Notes: generated by a model from the letters alone, not told the origin. Shown: positions 10,481 through 61,720, counted from the first letter of the stretch. The stretch is DNA of 64,000 bases from Colius striatus (GCF_028858725.1 NC_084790.1:27383031-27447030), one strand, 5' to 3'. Numbers and translations: made by a program.

Positions 10481-13400
10481 GATCAGCATTAAACAGGAAC
10501 CTGCAGGAAGCTGCGCTGGTTTGCCGGGCTGGCCTCAACAGTGGTGGCTTTAAAGCCTCAACAGGCTGCATTTCTGGCAGTGGTTATGTTAAGGGTGTGT
10601 TCAGGAGTGCTATGAGTAAGAGCTGGCAATTTGCAAAGGTTATGTGTATTTCAGAAGTAAAGCTGAAACGTACGGCTGCACTTGAGCAAGGTGAAAGGAG
10701 GTTAATCTGCCTAGTGTCGATAGTGTGCTTGTAGCCAGGCAGCTAGTTACTCTTGACTCCTTAGAGACTGCCACAACAGGGAAAGCAGTTGCCTTGATTT
10801 AGTAATGCCATAGGGTGAGCAGCTTCTGTTAAAGCAAACTGCTAATGCAATCTTTCCATCTTTCTGGTGAAGAATCCTCTTTTTTTTTTTTTTTGTATAG
10901 AGTTGTCAGCTTGCCATCACTCATCACTCCAGGTTTATACGTGTGTGACAAAATTGGTGAATTGCACCAGTATAAAACTGAAGTTACGCTGTTACTCTGC
11001 ACTATGGTGATGTCTGCTTAAAAATTAACCAACAAGCATTTAAAAAATAAATAACTTATTTTTATCAATATTGTATTTCTTGGGTACAAAAGGATAGCTG
11101 GTTTGGTACTGCACATGCTGGCCAGCAATTTCAGAATGGGAAGAGGAAAGCTGAACAAGCTAAGAAAGATGAATTCATCAAAACCACAGAAAAACTAAAA
11201 ACTCAGTAAGTGAACACTTTATGATATTTTCTTGCTATTCTGAAGGTTCAAGGCAAGATTTTGTGGTAATGAAACTTTTAGGCTAAGATTTCAGGAGCTC
11301 AAGCAGGTTATTATGCTTGTTACAGTAGATCAGGATAGGCTCATGAGTTCCAAAATCCACTGTTGTTCTAATTAGTATTTGGACTTTGGTCAATAATCTT
11401 CTTTAGTAAGCTGTTACTGCACTAGATGCACACAAAAAGAAAGAGCATGTGGCATAGTTCTCAGTTTTCCTACTCAGCTGTGCTTACCTTTATGAGGACC
11501 TAAAGTCCTTGAAACATACCAGAGAAAGGAGAGTTACAACAGTTTCCTCAGAGAAGGTTGAAAGCCCTTAATCTAGAATATGTAGGTCACTACTTTGAAA
11601 AATAGGAGTTTCAGGACAGCTTAGGCACAAAAGTGCTAAATCTATTTTCTCACACCTTGAGCAAGTGTTCTAGTAGGTGTAGTGGCAGCTGAAAGAACAG
11701 GGAGTTTTCCTCTTGAATGGATGAGCTGGCATAGCTGCTCAGCTGAAGGACAGGTTTATAGTTGTCAATCCAGAATAAACAGTAACAGGTCTCTCAGCAG
11801 TGTTTTATGCTATTTGAATCGGCTCTGCTTTAATTATTTTGAGTTATGGCTAAAAAACTGGCTGCTGGGTAATGTAGATGTTTCCAAGCAGCTTAAACAA
11901 GGCATGCCATCTAACTAGAGCACATTATCCTCCGTAGTTGTGCTCTGAAGGCTCTAGTGTGCTGTGTGGGAAGATTGGGTAGTTGGATCTGGCCTGTGAA
12001 TTCCAGTGGACAGCAAACTGAGCCATAAACTGCACCTTATAGGGGTTTGAACCATATAGCAGCAGTAGTCTGCTTCTGAGACAGAGTTTCTTGGGCTGTT
12101 GGTAGTTGCTTAGTATTGAGAATCCTAGAAGATGTCTCTGTACTGTGTGGCACCAGTGTCCTAATCTATAACGTGGTGGCACTGAACCTCACAGATGTGC
12201 TCAGTGTCTGTGATCCTTTAGCATGTGCTGTCATGTAGGACAAACTCTAGTGAACTGCCTGGTTGTAGTAAGGCAAAGTGCATCCCACACTGAGTTGTGC
12301 TCTAAAGCTTCTGACATGAGTAAGAAAGCTCAAAGCTCTGCAGCTCTCTGTATATACATAAAGCATAGTCAATAAGTAAGGTAGCAGCTTTAATATCTTA
12401 TGTAAATGCTAATAAACCTGAACTTGAATCTTCCATTGCAGTTGTAGTTACTAGTGTGAAGCCTGAGGGAATGTACTTGTTTTGTCTGTGCTCGGGCTCC
12501 ATCTATGTGTGCAACCACATTAACACAGCCTGACTCTGTCACTGCTCTTAGCAATGAGAACTTTTGCAAGACTCCCAGATAGTGAGCATCCAGATAAAAT
12601 TTCAGGCCGTTTCAGTATGTGAACCGCTGCTTGTCTGTGAGGTAAATTCAGTCTTAACTTCCTTCTATTCAAGTTCTGGTGTTACTTTGGTGTGTAGTCT
12701 TAACTGCAGAAAGATTTTCCTTTAAAAGAGCTGTAGGAACAAACCAGTACCTTGTACAAAGTCCTGTTTACACAGCCTCAGTTGGACACTAAACTTTGAA
12801 AATGTTTAGGTTTTAAGTATTTGTGTCTCTCTCAGTGTGACAACCTTTTTTTTCCCAGGCTTTTAAATATAGAAAAAGAGAAAAATGGACATCTTTACAA
12901 TAAGAAGAGTGATTTCAGGGTAGAATATGGCGCACTAGAGAAAATGGAACATAGCATGACAGTCAGCAGGAAAACTGAAAGTAAGTGGGGTTTTTGTTTG
13001 CTTTTTTTCTTACTCAACTGTTGTTTGTGTACAATATTTAATAATCAATAGTAAAGAGAGATTAGTTCAAGTGGAAAGCAGATGCTTACAAAAGCATGGT
13101 ATTTCACCACGTGTACAGTACTTCTTATAAAGAAGACTTTCACAATTCACTTGCAAAACATAGAAGCATAAACATTTTTGGCCTTCTGTGTTATTAAATG
13201 TTTTCTTTCAGTCTTGAATGTAGCCAATACTACCTGCAACAACTCTGGTGGAAAGTTACTGTTTTAGAAACCTGGAATCAATTTTGTATGTGTTTTGGCA
13301 AATTTTATGTAGTCTAGGTAAGGTACAGTAAATACATATTTACAGCAATGTAAGTCTTCACAGACGTATTGCTGTGTTTAAATACACTTTTAAACAGTTC

Positions 13401-16400
13401 TGTGTTTGCATTTTTCAAATTCATGCATAATGAATATTCATAATCTAAATAGTACTGCGAGATGGTACACAGTGTCTCCTACAATATTGGTTCCACTTAT
13501 GGACTAATTACTTCAAGAAACACAGTGACTCACTAGTCACAGTACCTAACTCTTTCAAAAGTAAGCAGATAAATCATGATACATCTTCTGATACAGAAAA
13601 TCAAAGTTGAAAAAGAAAAGGACAGGTAGAGACAACTGAAAATACACTTAACTTAAAAATTTATGCCTGTGTTAATGTGCATCTTTTCATTAAGGAAAGT
13701 TAGCCTTTGCATCTTGCAATTCTTAAGAAATGTAAATGTTTCTGAGGAAGTTCAGAAAATTTTCCAGTGGAGATAGTATCATGAAATAATAAAGAGGACA
13801 AAGACATAAGGTGTGAGGCAATACACGTGAGACATGAGGAAGCATTGGCAGAGTGATCTTTTAGGGTGCATACTAGAACCTCAAAACTTTCTGCTTACTG
13901 TATTGAGGTCTTTCCGCATGATCTGTGTGCTTCTACAGTTTCTGTAGTCTCAGCAGGAGCTAGTACCCTCATGTCTTAGCTACGTTTTGTTATGTTTCAG
14001 TTTTGTATTCTGTTATCCCTTCCTTAAACGAGATCTTTCAGGGTAATTAGATACAGCTTCTTAGTACCTGAGATGTATCCAGAACTTCATCCTCATCAGG
14101 ATTATATTTGTGTGGGCTCATGACGAATCAAGTGGTAATAACAAAAATAAGTGCATGCGTGCTTGGAGTACACAAAAACATTGATTTTACTTGAGCTAAT
14201 ACAGCAAATAAATAAATCTCATTGAAGTAGTACATTCACATATGCTTTCCAAGTCTGTTTTCACTGCTTACTGTTTTGAGGCGTAGTTCAGAGTCTCCCT
14301 CAAAATTCTAGAGATGTCATCTGCATAGGCAATATTTTCCAAACTCCTGTTAACCTGATAAAAGGTTTTAAAAAAAAAAAACAAACAAAACAAACCCCAG
14401 TTTAATCTACGTATGGCGATCCTGTTGACTCCTTTCGGAATGGGAGCTACTAATTTTACAAACCTGTTGAAGCTGTGTGAACAGATTCATAGTCTGTGTA
14501 TTTAGCTACACGCAGTTAGTAAGCATTTTAATGTGACAGTATTATGTCAGTTTCTTACTATCAAACAGAGTTTGTGTCCCTGCTTAGATGAAATCCCCAG
14601 TTGTTTTGGACACTTCATTGCTCTTGTACTGAATTTAATGCACCAAGAAACTGTTGAACTATCAGCTCCTTATTTTAACAGAAGCTAAAATCTGGCAGCA
14701 GCTGTCAAAAATACAAAATAATGTGGAGAGACTTCAGCAACAATTAACAATTGTGAAGCCTACACCAGAATGTAAGTTGTGACAACATTTAAAACCATTT
14801 TCCTCTATATAAGGGTTTCTTGCATAGCTGGGCTTTTGATTATCCCACAGACTTGGGATCCTACTCCAGCCTGTCTGCCTTTCCAGGAATCTGGGAAGCA
14901 AACAATGCAGAAACATAAGAAATGGTGAAGGATCATGCAGTTCTGTTTGGAAATGGGGAAACTTACTCTGTCTTTGAAGTGACATGGGTTTGTTTTTTCA
15001 GACTGTTGAAAGCCAAGTGTTTTCTCTATGTAACTCTTTGCCTCATGTAAAATAAAGTTATTATTCTAGTGCCACTTAGATAAAGCCCCTATTCATCTGG
15101 AAAGAGGTCACAGAGTAGGGCCTACAGGGAACTCATTTCCAGCTGTCTACATGGCTTGAAGTATAAGTTGGAGTATTCTGGGGAAAATGTTGAAACAAGT
15201 TATTAGTTCTGGATGTTTTAAAACTTTTGGGAAATAGGTACTGAAGGAACTATTCGCCTGTGGCACTGTGCTACCTTATCTAGAGCTCAGGTTGAAGCCC
15301 TCCAACTTAGTTGAGGGCTTTCTGATGCCAGGTAAAAATGCATCTGTATCTAGATATAAAACAAATTAGTTGGGGTTTTTTTTAAGATAGATTAATTAAA
15401 CCATATGTTCAGTGTGTGTCCACAGAGATGTTTTCCTGGTTTAGAACAGATTCTAATTTTTTTTTTTTCTCTGCCACTGCAAAATACATGTTCTGTAGAC
15501 AGCTGTCGTACTGTCTTTATCAGGACTACAGCATTCTCTCAGTACTGCATAAAGTATTGGTTTGTTGTTTCTTGGTCAGCTTTGGAAGAATAGTGACCTG
15601 TAGGTTAAATAGGTTTGCTACAGCCTGATATAAACCAAAGATTGGAATGTGCATAAGTCACTAACTCCATTGTTACAAAAACAGAAGTGGCAATTGTTCA
15701 AGATAAGGCTATCTGATTCTACTAGTCAGCTGAAGGTTACTCAGAGTGAGACCTGTTTAATGGAAAGAAACATTTATAATGGGATTTTCATGCAGTTAGT
15801 GAAATCATTCTGAAATCACAACTTTAGAAAAAATGAGAGCCTGTCTCCTAAGTCTGCTTGAGATGGAAATGCATGGGGTTATTATATAGTGAAATAAAAG
15901 TGCCCCAGTAGTCTCTGCAAGTGCTTACATTTCTGGATAGTAATGAGTAAACACTGTAGGCTTCTTAAGTGATACTCTCTTTTCATATTTTCATATTTGC
16001 ATTTTTAGTTGTTGACAAGCTCAAGGAAATTATGGAAGAAGTTGAGAATGCAATCAATGCTTTTAAAGTGGAACAGAGGCAAATGTATGTTTATCCATTC
16101 TTCACCTACCACAAAAAGTGCTTCCATGAAAACTTTGCCTTAATCACATAAACTACTATTTTTAATCAAACTACTATATTCTGCTAGTGATTCCTATCGT
16201 ATGTTAATGAAAACTCAAGCTATCAGCCTTAGAGTCTTGTTAGGTATTGCAGGGCACCAATGTTAACAATGATTTGCCTATGAAAAGGCTTTTCAGAGAC
16301 TTGCTGCAGAAGATACTAGATTGCGGTTTTGTTGCTGTTGTTTTGTTCTTTAAATGGGTGGAGCTTTTTTCCTTGTCTCTCTACTGGCAGTCAGCTGTTG

Positions 16401-18174
16401 AATTTTTGAGTGTCATAAATGTGTTTGTTCACTAAAATAATTTCAAAAAGTTCACTCAAGTAACTTAATTCTGATATTGTAGTGCTTTATTACGGGATCA
16501 TTAAAACTGTGCTGTCATCTGTGTTAACATTTTGGTTCTTAATCTTTAAAGAATAGCTTTTGTTCAATGTGTGGCGTTGAACAATTCCAAAAATTCACTT
16601 TTGGTGAATGAACAATGAATACAGGATTTTTGGTTTTAGTTTTATTTTTTAACTTTTCAGTGTTTCTTCTGTCTTCAGATATGAACAGCTTTTGAAGGAG
16701 AAAAAAACTGCCACCGATGAGCTCAGTGTTTTTGAGAGAAAAGTGGAACTGTGGATGGTAGGCAGCTCAAAACCAGAGAGAGTTTTGACATTATCATCAG
16801 CCAGGGCCTCAGCTGATAAAACACTGGAAAATCATCTACCTGAAGAAGTAGTAGAGTTCAAAAGATTTCTTTGGCGAACAGGAGGGTGGCAAGGAGGCTG
16901 GGATGATTACAATCATCAGAACTTTCTCAAAATACGGACAAAACACAAAGGAAGGTTATCTTACGTGAGCGAAGCCCAGGAGTATCTCTATGGAAGAACA
17001 AAGGAAGATATTGAACAGCACGAAAAATGGTATCAAGAATTTCTAACTTTACACAAAAGAAAGAAAGAGGTAAAATAACCCATGTAGGGCTTTCATAGCT
17101 TTAAGTATTTCTAAAACACATGCATTTCTTACTTTCGTGTTTGCCTCTCTGGTGGCAGTGCAAGGTGGATTTCTGTTACACTTGATACTATATAACTGAA
17201 GTCTTTAGCAGCTTCAGCTCACCAAAAATATTTTTAAGAATTACTGATAAGTGTAGACATAACCACACACTGGAGTGGGTAGTGCAATGCCAAAGTATAT
17301 TATATTGGGTTTGGTGGCAGTGGTCCAGCACTGAGCTGTTAAGTGATGCTGAAACTGCAGTTCTTGTTACATCTGTTCCTAAGAATGTCTGTCTGTCCCA
17401 TAGTATAGGCAACATACCTAAGCCACGCTGTCATAAGAGAATGACAGTTCCTTTGAGAATTACCCATCTGGTAGTACACTGACATAAAAACTGCATTACA
17501 AAAATGGGGGAATTGTTAATTTGAAGAAAAAATTTAGGACCTGATACATGTTTGCATTAAAAAAGCATATTATACCAGCAATCATAAAAACCCAAAGTTA
17601 ATAAGAATGCTATAACTTCAGCAGTTTTAGCAGGCATGTGTTAAGCCTACCTCCATGATCCATATATAACATAGAAAAAAAGAAGCGTGAGGAAGCAGTC
17701 ATAGGTGCTTGTTCTCTAAAGTTTTATCTTTAGTGTACTTTTAATTCCTTTCTGTCATTTGTACCCCTAGAGCATATGTTTTCATCAAAACAAAATCAAG
17801 GGGAATGTGTAAAATTTTCATGAAAGCCTTATTATTTTTCTTCCCTCTTGCAGTCAATTAAGAGGTGGAAAGAAAAGCAGCAACAAGCTAAAAAAGCAAG
17901 TTTGAAGGAGAAGGACAAATCAGGAGAAAAGCTCAAAGAAGAATGGCTACACCATGAAGAAGCTCACAAGCAAAAAGAGGAAGAAAAAAGAAAAAGAAAA
18001 CAAGCAGCAATTGGAGCAGGGAGGAAACAGAAAGCAGTAACATTTGTGATGAAACAAGCATCTAAAACTAGACCAGAAGGAGAAAAAGCAAGAAAAAGAA
18101 CACCAGCGCCAATGCCAGATGAAGTTACGGTTGGAGAAATACACTTCACAGAAAAAAGAAAAGGGGGAACTTGA
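10338..18174 (+). CDS. CCDC112: CCDC112, coiled-coil domain-containing protein 112, with a shortened C terminus
   Basis: Seven spliced exons give an open frame of 383 codons: 10338-10376, 11093-11205, 12859-12980, 14682-14771, 16009-16084, 16679-17069 and 17854-18174. Every junction has GT/AG and matching phase. The protein is rich in Lys, Glu and Gln with long predicted coiled coil. It tracks human CCDC112 closely through residue ~300 (for example KKSDFR, KPTPE, LPEEVVEF, WDDYNHQNF, QHEKWYQ). The start ATG has A at -3 and G at +4 and lies in a CpG island. In exon 7 the frame departs from the family near 18073 and stops at 18172-18174. The family-like frame continues one base over, so roughly 140 C-terminal residues of the usual protein are lost or changed. 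CCDC112 has been reported as a centriolar-satellite-associated protein; its biochemistry is poorly known. It lies head-to-tail with PGGT1B, as in human. It may be a truncated functional gene, a young pseudogene, or partly an assembly artefact. Confidence 0.85.
10377..11092 (+). other. CCDC112 intron 1
   Basis: 716 bp with donor GTAATG and an AG acceptor at 11091-11092. It includes a T run near 10879-10894. No repeat or RNA gene recognised. Confidence 0.6.
11093..11205 (+). CDS. CCDC112: CCDC112 coding exon 2
   Basis: 113 bp, phase 0 in and phase 2 out, donor GTAAGT. It reads DSWFGT near its start and KKDEFIKTTEKLK near its end, matching the human KKAEFVRTAEKFK region. The acceptor at 11092 has a weak pyrimidine tract. 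An alternative AG at 11136-11137 would drop about 15 codons. Confidence 0.7.
11206..12858 (+). other. CCDC112 intron 2
   Basis: 1,653 bp, donor GTAAGT, acceptor TTTTCCCAG. The open frames at 11682-11918 (plus) and 11925-12182 (minus) lie inside it and show no homology. No repeats recognised. Confidence 0.6.
12859..12980 (+). CDS. CCDC112: CCDC112 coding exon 3
   Basis: 122 bp ending before GTAAGT. It encodes the segment around YNKKSDFRVE and SRKTE, which aligns without gaps to human CCDC112. Phase 2 in, phase 1 out. Confidence 0.88.
12981..14681 (+). other. CCDC112 intron 3
   Basis: 1,701 bp, donor GTAAGT, acceptor TTTTAACAG. An A-rich AAACAAACAAAA tract lies near 14370-14395. No mobile element end or RNA gene recognised. 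Confidence 0.6.
14682..14771 (+). CDS. CCDC112: CCDC112 coding exon 4
   Basis: 90 bp, phase 1 in and out. It encodes coiled coil (QQLSKIQNNVERLQQQL) ending in KPTPE, one of the best conserved CCDC112 signatures. Confidence 0.9.
14772..16008 (+). other. CCDC112 intron 4
   Basis: 1,237 bp, donor GTAAGT, acceptor CATTTTTAG. No gene or repeat recognised; the small frames at 15405-15628 are non-coding by all appearances. Confidence 0.6.
16009..16084 (+). CDS. CCDC112: CCDC112 coding exon 5
   Basis: 76 bp encoding VDKLKEIMEEVENAINAF and a short tail, close to human VEKLREMMEEIENAINTF. Phase 1 in, phase 2 out, donor GTATGT. Confidence 0.9.
16085..16678 (+). other. CCDC112 intron 5
   Basis: 594 bp, donor GTATGT, acceptor TGTCTTCAG. 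Nothing else recognised. Confidence 0.6.
16679..17069 (+). CDS. CCDC112: CCDC112 coding exon 6
   Basis: The largest coding exon (391 bp). It carries the most conserved stretch of the protein: LPEEVVEF, TGGWQGGWDDYNHQNF, KHKGR and QHEKWYQEFL. Phase 2 in, phase 0 out, donor GTAAAA. The frame is uninterrupted. Confidence 0.92.
17070..17853 (+). other. CCDC112 intron 6
   Basis: 784 bp, donor GTAAAA, acceptor TCCCTCTTGCAG. No repeats or RNA genes recognised. Confidence 0.6.
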
Positions 18175-18255
18175 AAAGCTTGGAAAGGAGAAGAGAGAGG
18201 AAGCTGAAAAGGAGGAAAGGAAGAGAATTGCTGCAGAAGAAATTACTAAGTTGCA
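17854..18255 (+). CDS. CCDC112: CCDC112 coding exon 7, frameshifted
   Basis: Lys/Glu-rich coiled-coil exon. Frame 0 from the acceptor runs SIKRWKEKQQQ... to a TGA at 18172-18174. From about 18074 the frame one base over resembles human CCDC112 for about 60 codons without a stop, including KLRLEKYTSQKKE, EKLGKEKREEAEKEE and AAEEIT. So one base has been gained, or two lost, near 18060-18075. At the right end the expected Gln-Glu-Arg codons are missing. The only nearby GT sits at about 18259 (TTGCATGG then GTGTGT) and gives the wrong phase for exon 8. Confidence 0.75.
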
Positions 18256-18913
18256 TGGGTGTGTGCATAATTGAATCTCCACTTATGCATGTTGTCCTAA
18301 ATTCTCCCACTTCCTCCTACAATATGATCTGTTAAACACTTTCCAAAATCAAAGTTTCATTCATTTAAATCTGTTTTGGTTTCACCAGAATAACAGCATC
18401 TGTTACATACAGGAAACAATATGAAACTTCATTTTAGACTGTGATATTCCTTTTCCTCAATATCTAAGTTCTACAGGATTATGCAAACCTGTATTTCTTT
18501 GTGCGTTTAGACGTGGCTTATTTACTTCAGTGTGAAAATGTTTGGGAAAAACAGCTTGGGCTGTGTTGCTCTCCATGCTATACAGAATATCAGAAGACCT
18601 TATCCTACGTATTGATGATCCTTATGGGTCTCTTACGTGAGGTATTCTATGATTCTGTTTCATAACTGCACAGAACAATCATGAGATGTTTTGCTGTTAA
18701 GCACGTTTCAGTGGCTCTAAGGTCAAGCTACAATCCACTTTGGCTTGGTTTATTTGGTTTTTTTTCTAGACTCTGTAATTATAGTTTGTTTGTGTGGAAC
18801 AAGTGATAGCAAGTAGCAACCTAGTGCAACTTTATCCCATAGAAGTCTGCATGTAAGTTTTTGTGCAATTTATTTTACTTCCACGCAACTTTGATTTTTG
18901 TTACATGTTTCAG
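18256..18913 (+). other. Former CCDC112 intron 7 with a CR1 tail
   Basis: The left boundary is damaged (see exon 7); the right boundary is the acceptor TTTCAG at 18908-18913. A CR1 tail fragment lies at 18611-18657. Confidence 0.5.
18611..18657 (+). mobile_element. CR1 LINE tail fragment
   Basis: GATGATCCTTATGGGTCTCTT followed by GGTATTCTATGATTCTG matches the terminal ~45 bases of avian CR1. It is very short. Confidence 0.7.
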
Positions 18914-19008
18914 GATCTGTATAAACTGGAGCTAAGGATCTACAGAAACAAGCTAAAGAAGCTGAGAAACAAGAAAAAGAAAAAAGGCTGGCAAAGTTAA
19001 GAGAGAAA
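18914..19008 (+). pseudogene. CCDC112: CCDC112 exon 8 remnant, frameshifted
   Basis: It opens with DLYKLELRIYR, which corresponds to human DLHKLELKILDR. The frame then shifts: two extra bases at about 18947-18948 are needed to explain why the family-like sequence QAKEAEKQEKEKRLAKLREK resumes at 18949. In the original frame the exon stops at a TAA near 18998-19000. The implied donor at 19009 (GTGCCT) is weak. Confidence 0.7.
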
Positions 19009-19548
19009 GTGCCTCATTTTTTTGGTTTGTTTTAATCTGAAGTGTGTGCAGCTTGGTTGGTTAAACAACCTAAACTTTTATCTAGAAAACAATTCTGATA
19101 AAGAAAAATAAGTCGTGCTTGTTATCAAGAGGCAAAAACACAGCAGGCATAGTTGTTCTGTTGAAAAGAGAAAAAGGCAAGAGAGATACCTCTTGACACT
19201 ATTCAGGATATGAATGGCAATGTTGGTGGCATTTCGTTTTTTTCTCAGTGGTTTTCTAGCATTAGTCAAATAGGTAGGTTGCGGTCCAGCAGAGTTTTGG
19301 GAACATTGTCAGGGCTCTGAGATTTTAACCTTTTAAATTGCTACAATTTAATAAAAACAAGCAAGTGTTGCCCAGTGTACTGTTTTTGTGTTTCAGCCCT
19401 ATCTTGTGATAGTGGGGAGGGAAAAGTGTCTTCCTGGCTGTGTGTTGTTTACTCTGCACGACTCCTGCAATGGAGCCTTAATGACTCTGTGTAACTCGTT
19501 TTGTGATCAGTAAGAAAAAGACCATTTTTCTGTCTATTCCCCTCCAAG
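19009..19548 (+). other. Former CCDC112 intron 8
   Basis: It ends in a good pyrimidine tract and acceptor (TTCTGTCTATTCCCCTCCAAG). An AATAAA at 19350-19355 could serve a truncated CCDC112 transcript, but there is no proof of use. Confidence 0.5.
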
Positions 19549-19677
19549 GTCAAAGCACAGGTAGCCAGAGACGGGTCCAGGTGGCACAGACCTGCCATGG
19601 TCTGGGAGGAACGCACAGAAGGTATGCTTCTACATGTGCCACGAAGTGAGGAGGGGCACAAAGGGCGCTGGCCGTGA
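19549..19677 (+). pseudogene. CCDC112: CCDC112 last exon remnant
   Basis: It reads V-K-A-Q-V-A-R-D then GSRWHRPAMVWEERT, resembling human VENNVSRDPSR...GWEERT. About nine codons expected next are missing, LLHVP follows, and the remaining C terminus does not match the family. A TGA lies at 19675-19677. The acceptor is good. The exon ends only about 380 bp before the PGGT1B start codon. Confidence 0.65.
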
Positions 19678-20020
19678 CAAAGTTTATTTACATACGAGCT
19701 TCTTTATGTTTTTTGCCTTATTTTTAGACTTGTCCCAGACTGGAGACAAGATCACCTGCCTGTGCCTGTTGCTGGATGAGGACTTCCTTGCCCGTGGAGC
19801 ACCCAGCAGACCCCAGGAGCGCGTCCGTCACAAATCGTGCTTGAAGCGATGACACCGTGTTACCTTTGTGCTTACTGAGCGCCGGGCTGGACCCGGCGGC
19901 GTTAGCGTGACGCGGCGATGGGCCTGCGCGTGCCCCGGCCAGCGGGCGCCCCGCGGCGGCGCGCGCGGCGCTCTGCTCGTGACGCCGTCGCGGAGGGGGC
20001 GGGGCGGGCGCGGCGCGTGA

Positions 20021-59764
<39,744 letters not shown>

Positions 59765-60280
59765 TTTAGACTTGGATTTAATTCTGGTAGCATAACTGTA
59801 GCCCAAGGTTAAAAGCCATGTATAACCAATGTGCTCTTTTCAGTGCTGGAGTCATACAATCAGATCTGTCGCTGGCATCACTTTGGCAGGGCATTGTCTT
59901 CAGTGGGTTATTCTGCACTGCGAGAAAAGGGGATACTTTGTTATATAGAGGCTTGTCACAGCAGACTGTAAATGGCTCTTCAGATGGCTTTACTTCTAAG
60001 AAATCCCTTGAGGCGTTTAAACTTCATTTTTATTTTATTTTTTTAAATTTGTGCATACTGTGTCAAATGGGGAGTATTTTCAAAGTCTGTTTACATATCA
60101 TACAGTATGGCACAGAACCTTGGAGTTTTATGGATTTTAACATTTGACATATTTTTAGGTAGAGGATCTCCCATAGTAAGTCTCAGTTAGAAGTTACTGT
60201 TTATTGTCTTCTTTCAGATTCCATAAACTTTGTTAAAAAAAATCAAGTAAATACAAATAAAATTATTTTATTCAATATAC
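59765..60280 (+). other. PGGT1B 3' UTR, inferred
   Basis: AT-rich DNA from the stop codon to about 20 bp past the first good AATAAA (60256-60261). The 109-codon frame at 59818-60147 lies within it and has no coding features. Later polyadenylation sites are possible. Confidence 0.55.
60256..60261 (+). terminator. Candidate polyadenylation signal of PGGT1B
   Basis: AATAAA in an AT-rich, T-rich context about 0.5 kb after the stop codon. Use is inferred from position. Confidence 0.5.
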
Positions 60281-60281
60281 T

Positions 60282-60867
60282 AGACTTTCAAAGTTGTGTG
60301 GCCTTACTAAATGCATTTCATAATTATTCTTAGTAACTTCTACAATAATGTTCTTTTCCTGTGAAACTCAACAAGAGTGCAGCATATTAATGTACATTGA
60401 TAAGAGAAATTCAACAGAGTCTCTTGGAAGGGTAGCTCTGTGTGAAAGTAGTATTAGAATGGGTTTCTGAAGTCAAGCCTTTACAATACATTACAATTGT
60501 ACAACTATACTATTTTTTTAATAGATATTTCCCTTTTAGTTTGAAATAATTCCAAGTTTCTTAATGGTTCTGTGTACAGAATGAAACATTGGGCTTTAAA
60601 GTAAGTGGCAGGGGTTTACTGTTAGAAGAATTATGAACATTTCCAGCTTATGTAGTCACAGTGCCCTACTTCACGTACTTGAATGTTGCCTGGTATCCAA
60701 GGTGAGAGGAAAACAGGGAAGGGAATGTGGAGTAAGAGTGGAACCAAAATGGTGAAAAGGATTTGAGCCACTGTCAGTAAGTGTATAGGTAGGGAGAAAA
60801 AGCAAGAGGGAATTGCAGACTCAAGCAACAGCAGGGAGTGAAGTGAGGAAGATGGTCTAGGAATTGG
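60282..60867. other. Sequence downstream of PGGT1B, nothing recognised
   Basis: AT-rich, turning purine-rich toward the LTR at its right. No gene or RNA recognised. Confidence 0.5.
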
Positions 60868-61720
60868 TTTTATTCTCCATATCCTATCATGACCAGAAAT
60901 TCATCTGCAAATACAAAGAAGTAGTAGAGATACCTAAAAGGGGGAGGAGGATGGTGGGAAAAATATAACAATCCTTTCAAGACTTCTTTCCCCTCCCTTC
61001 TTCCCAGGCTCAGGTCCCTGCTCCCCATATCTCTACCTTCTGCTCCCTCAGCAGCACAGGGGGCAGGGAACAGGGGATTTGGTCAGTCTCTCACAGATGG
61101 TCTTTGCCACTTCCTTCTTCTCAGAGGAGAACAACTCCTTGCATTCTTCCCCTGCTCCAACACTGGGTCCCTCCCATGGGATACAGTCCCTAACAAACGT
61201 CTCTGGTGTGAGTCCTTCCCGAGAACTGCAGCTCCTCACAAGACTCCTGCCCATGGGTCTCCTCCATCGCAGCAGAACTCCAGGCACATCCTGCTGCATC
61301 CTGGGCTCCCTGCAGAGTCACAGCCTCTCCAGCCACAGCCACCTCCTCTGCAATGGGGTCCTCCATGAGCTGCAGCAGATCTCAGCTCCACTGTTACCCT
61401 CCATGGGTTGCAGGGGGACAGCTGCTGTCTTACCATGGGATGCAGGGGGTTCTCTGCCCCAGCACACTTCCTCCTGTCTTCTCTCACTGACCTAGGAGTC
61501 ATGTGGTCACTTCTTTCCCATCCAAGTATTTCCACCAACACCAATCCCTCCTCTTCCAGCTTCTCCTTAAAAAGTGATTGCAGAGACCTCCATTTGGCTC
61601 AGCCCCAGAGGTGGGTCTGACACTGAGCTAGGGGGAGTTTTGAGCAGCTTCTTACAGGGGCCAACACTGCAGCCTCTCCTATGTTTTGACAAATGATTCT
61701 GCACAAACCCAACACATTCC
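60868..61720 (-). mobile_element. LTR, family A, copy 4 (diverged)
   Basis: It shares with copy 2 TTTATTCTCC near its left edge, then CCCATATCTCTACC, GTCAGTCTCTCACAGATGG, CTCAGAGGAGAACAACTCC, GCATTCTTCCCCTGCTCCAA and TTTTGAGCAGCTTCTTACAGG. The central units are GC-rich and diverged (CATCCTGCTGCATCCTGGG, CTCCATGAGCTGCAGCAG). Both termini are degraded. The open frames at 61079-61544 on both strands fall inside it. Confidence 0.72.

Noticed and set aside
17947-18282. 111-codon minus-strand frame rich in Phe, Ser and Leu
   Set aside because: It is the antisense shadow of the Lys/Glu-rich CCDC112 exon 7.
59818-60147. 109-codon plus-strand frame after PGGT1B
   Set aside because: It falls in the 3' UTR, with no homology and no conserved start context.
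61079-61544. Frames of 138 and 102 codons on both strands
   Set aside because: They lie inside family-A LTR copy 4; GC-rich repeat units keep frames open.
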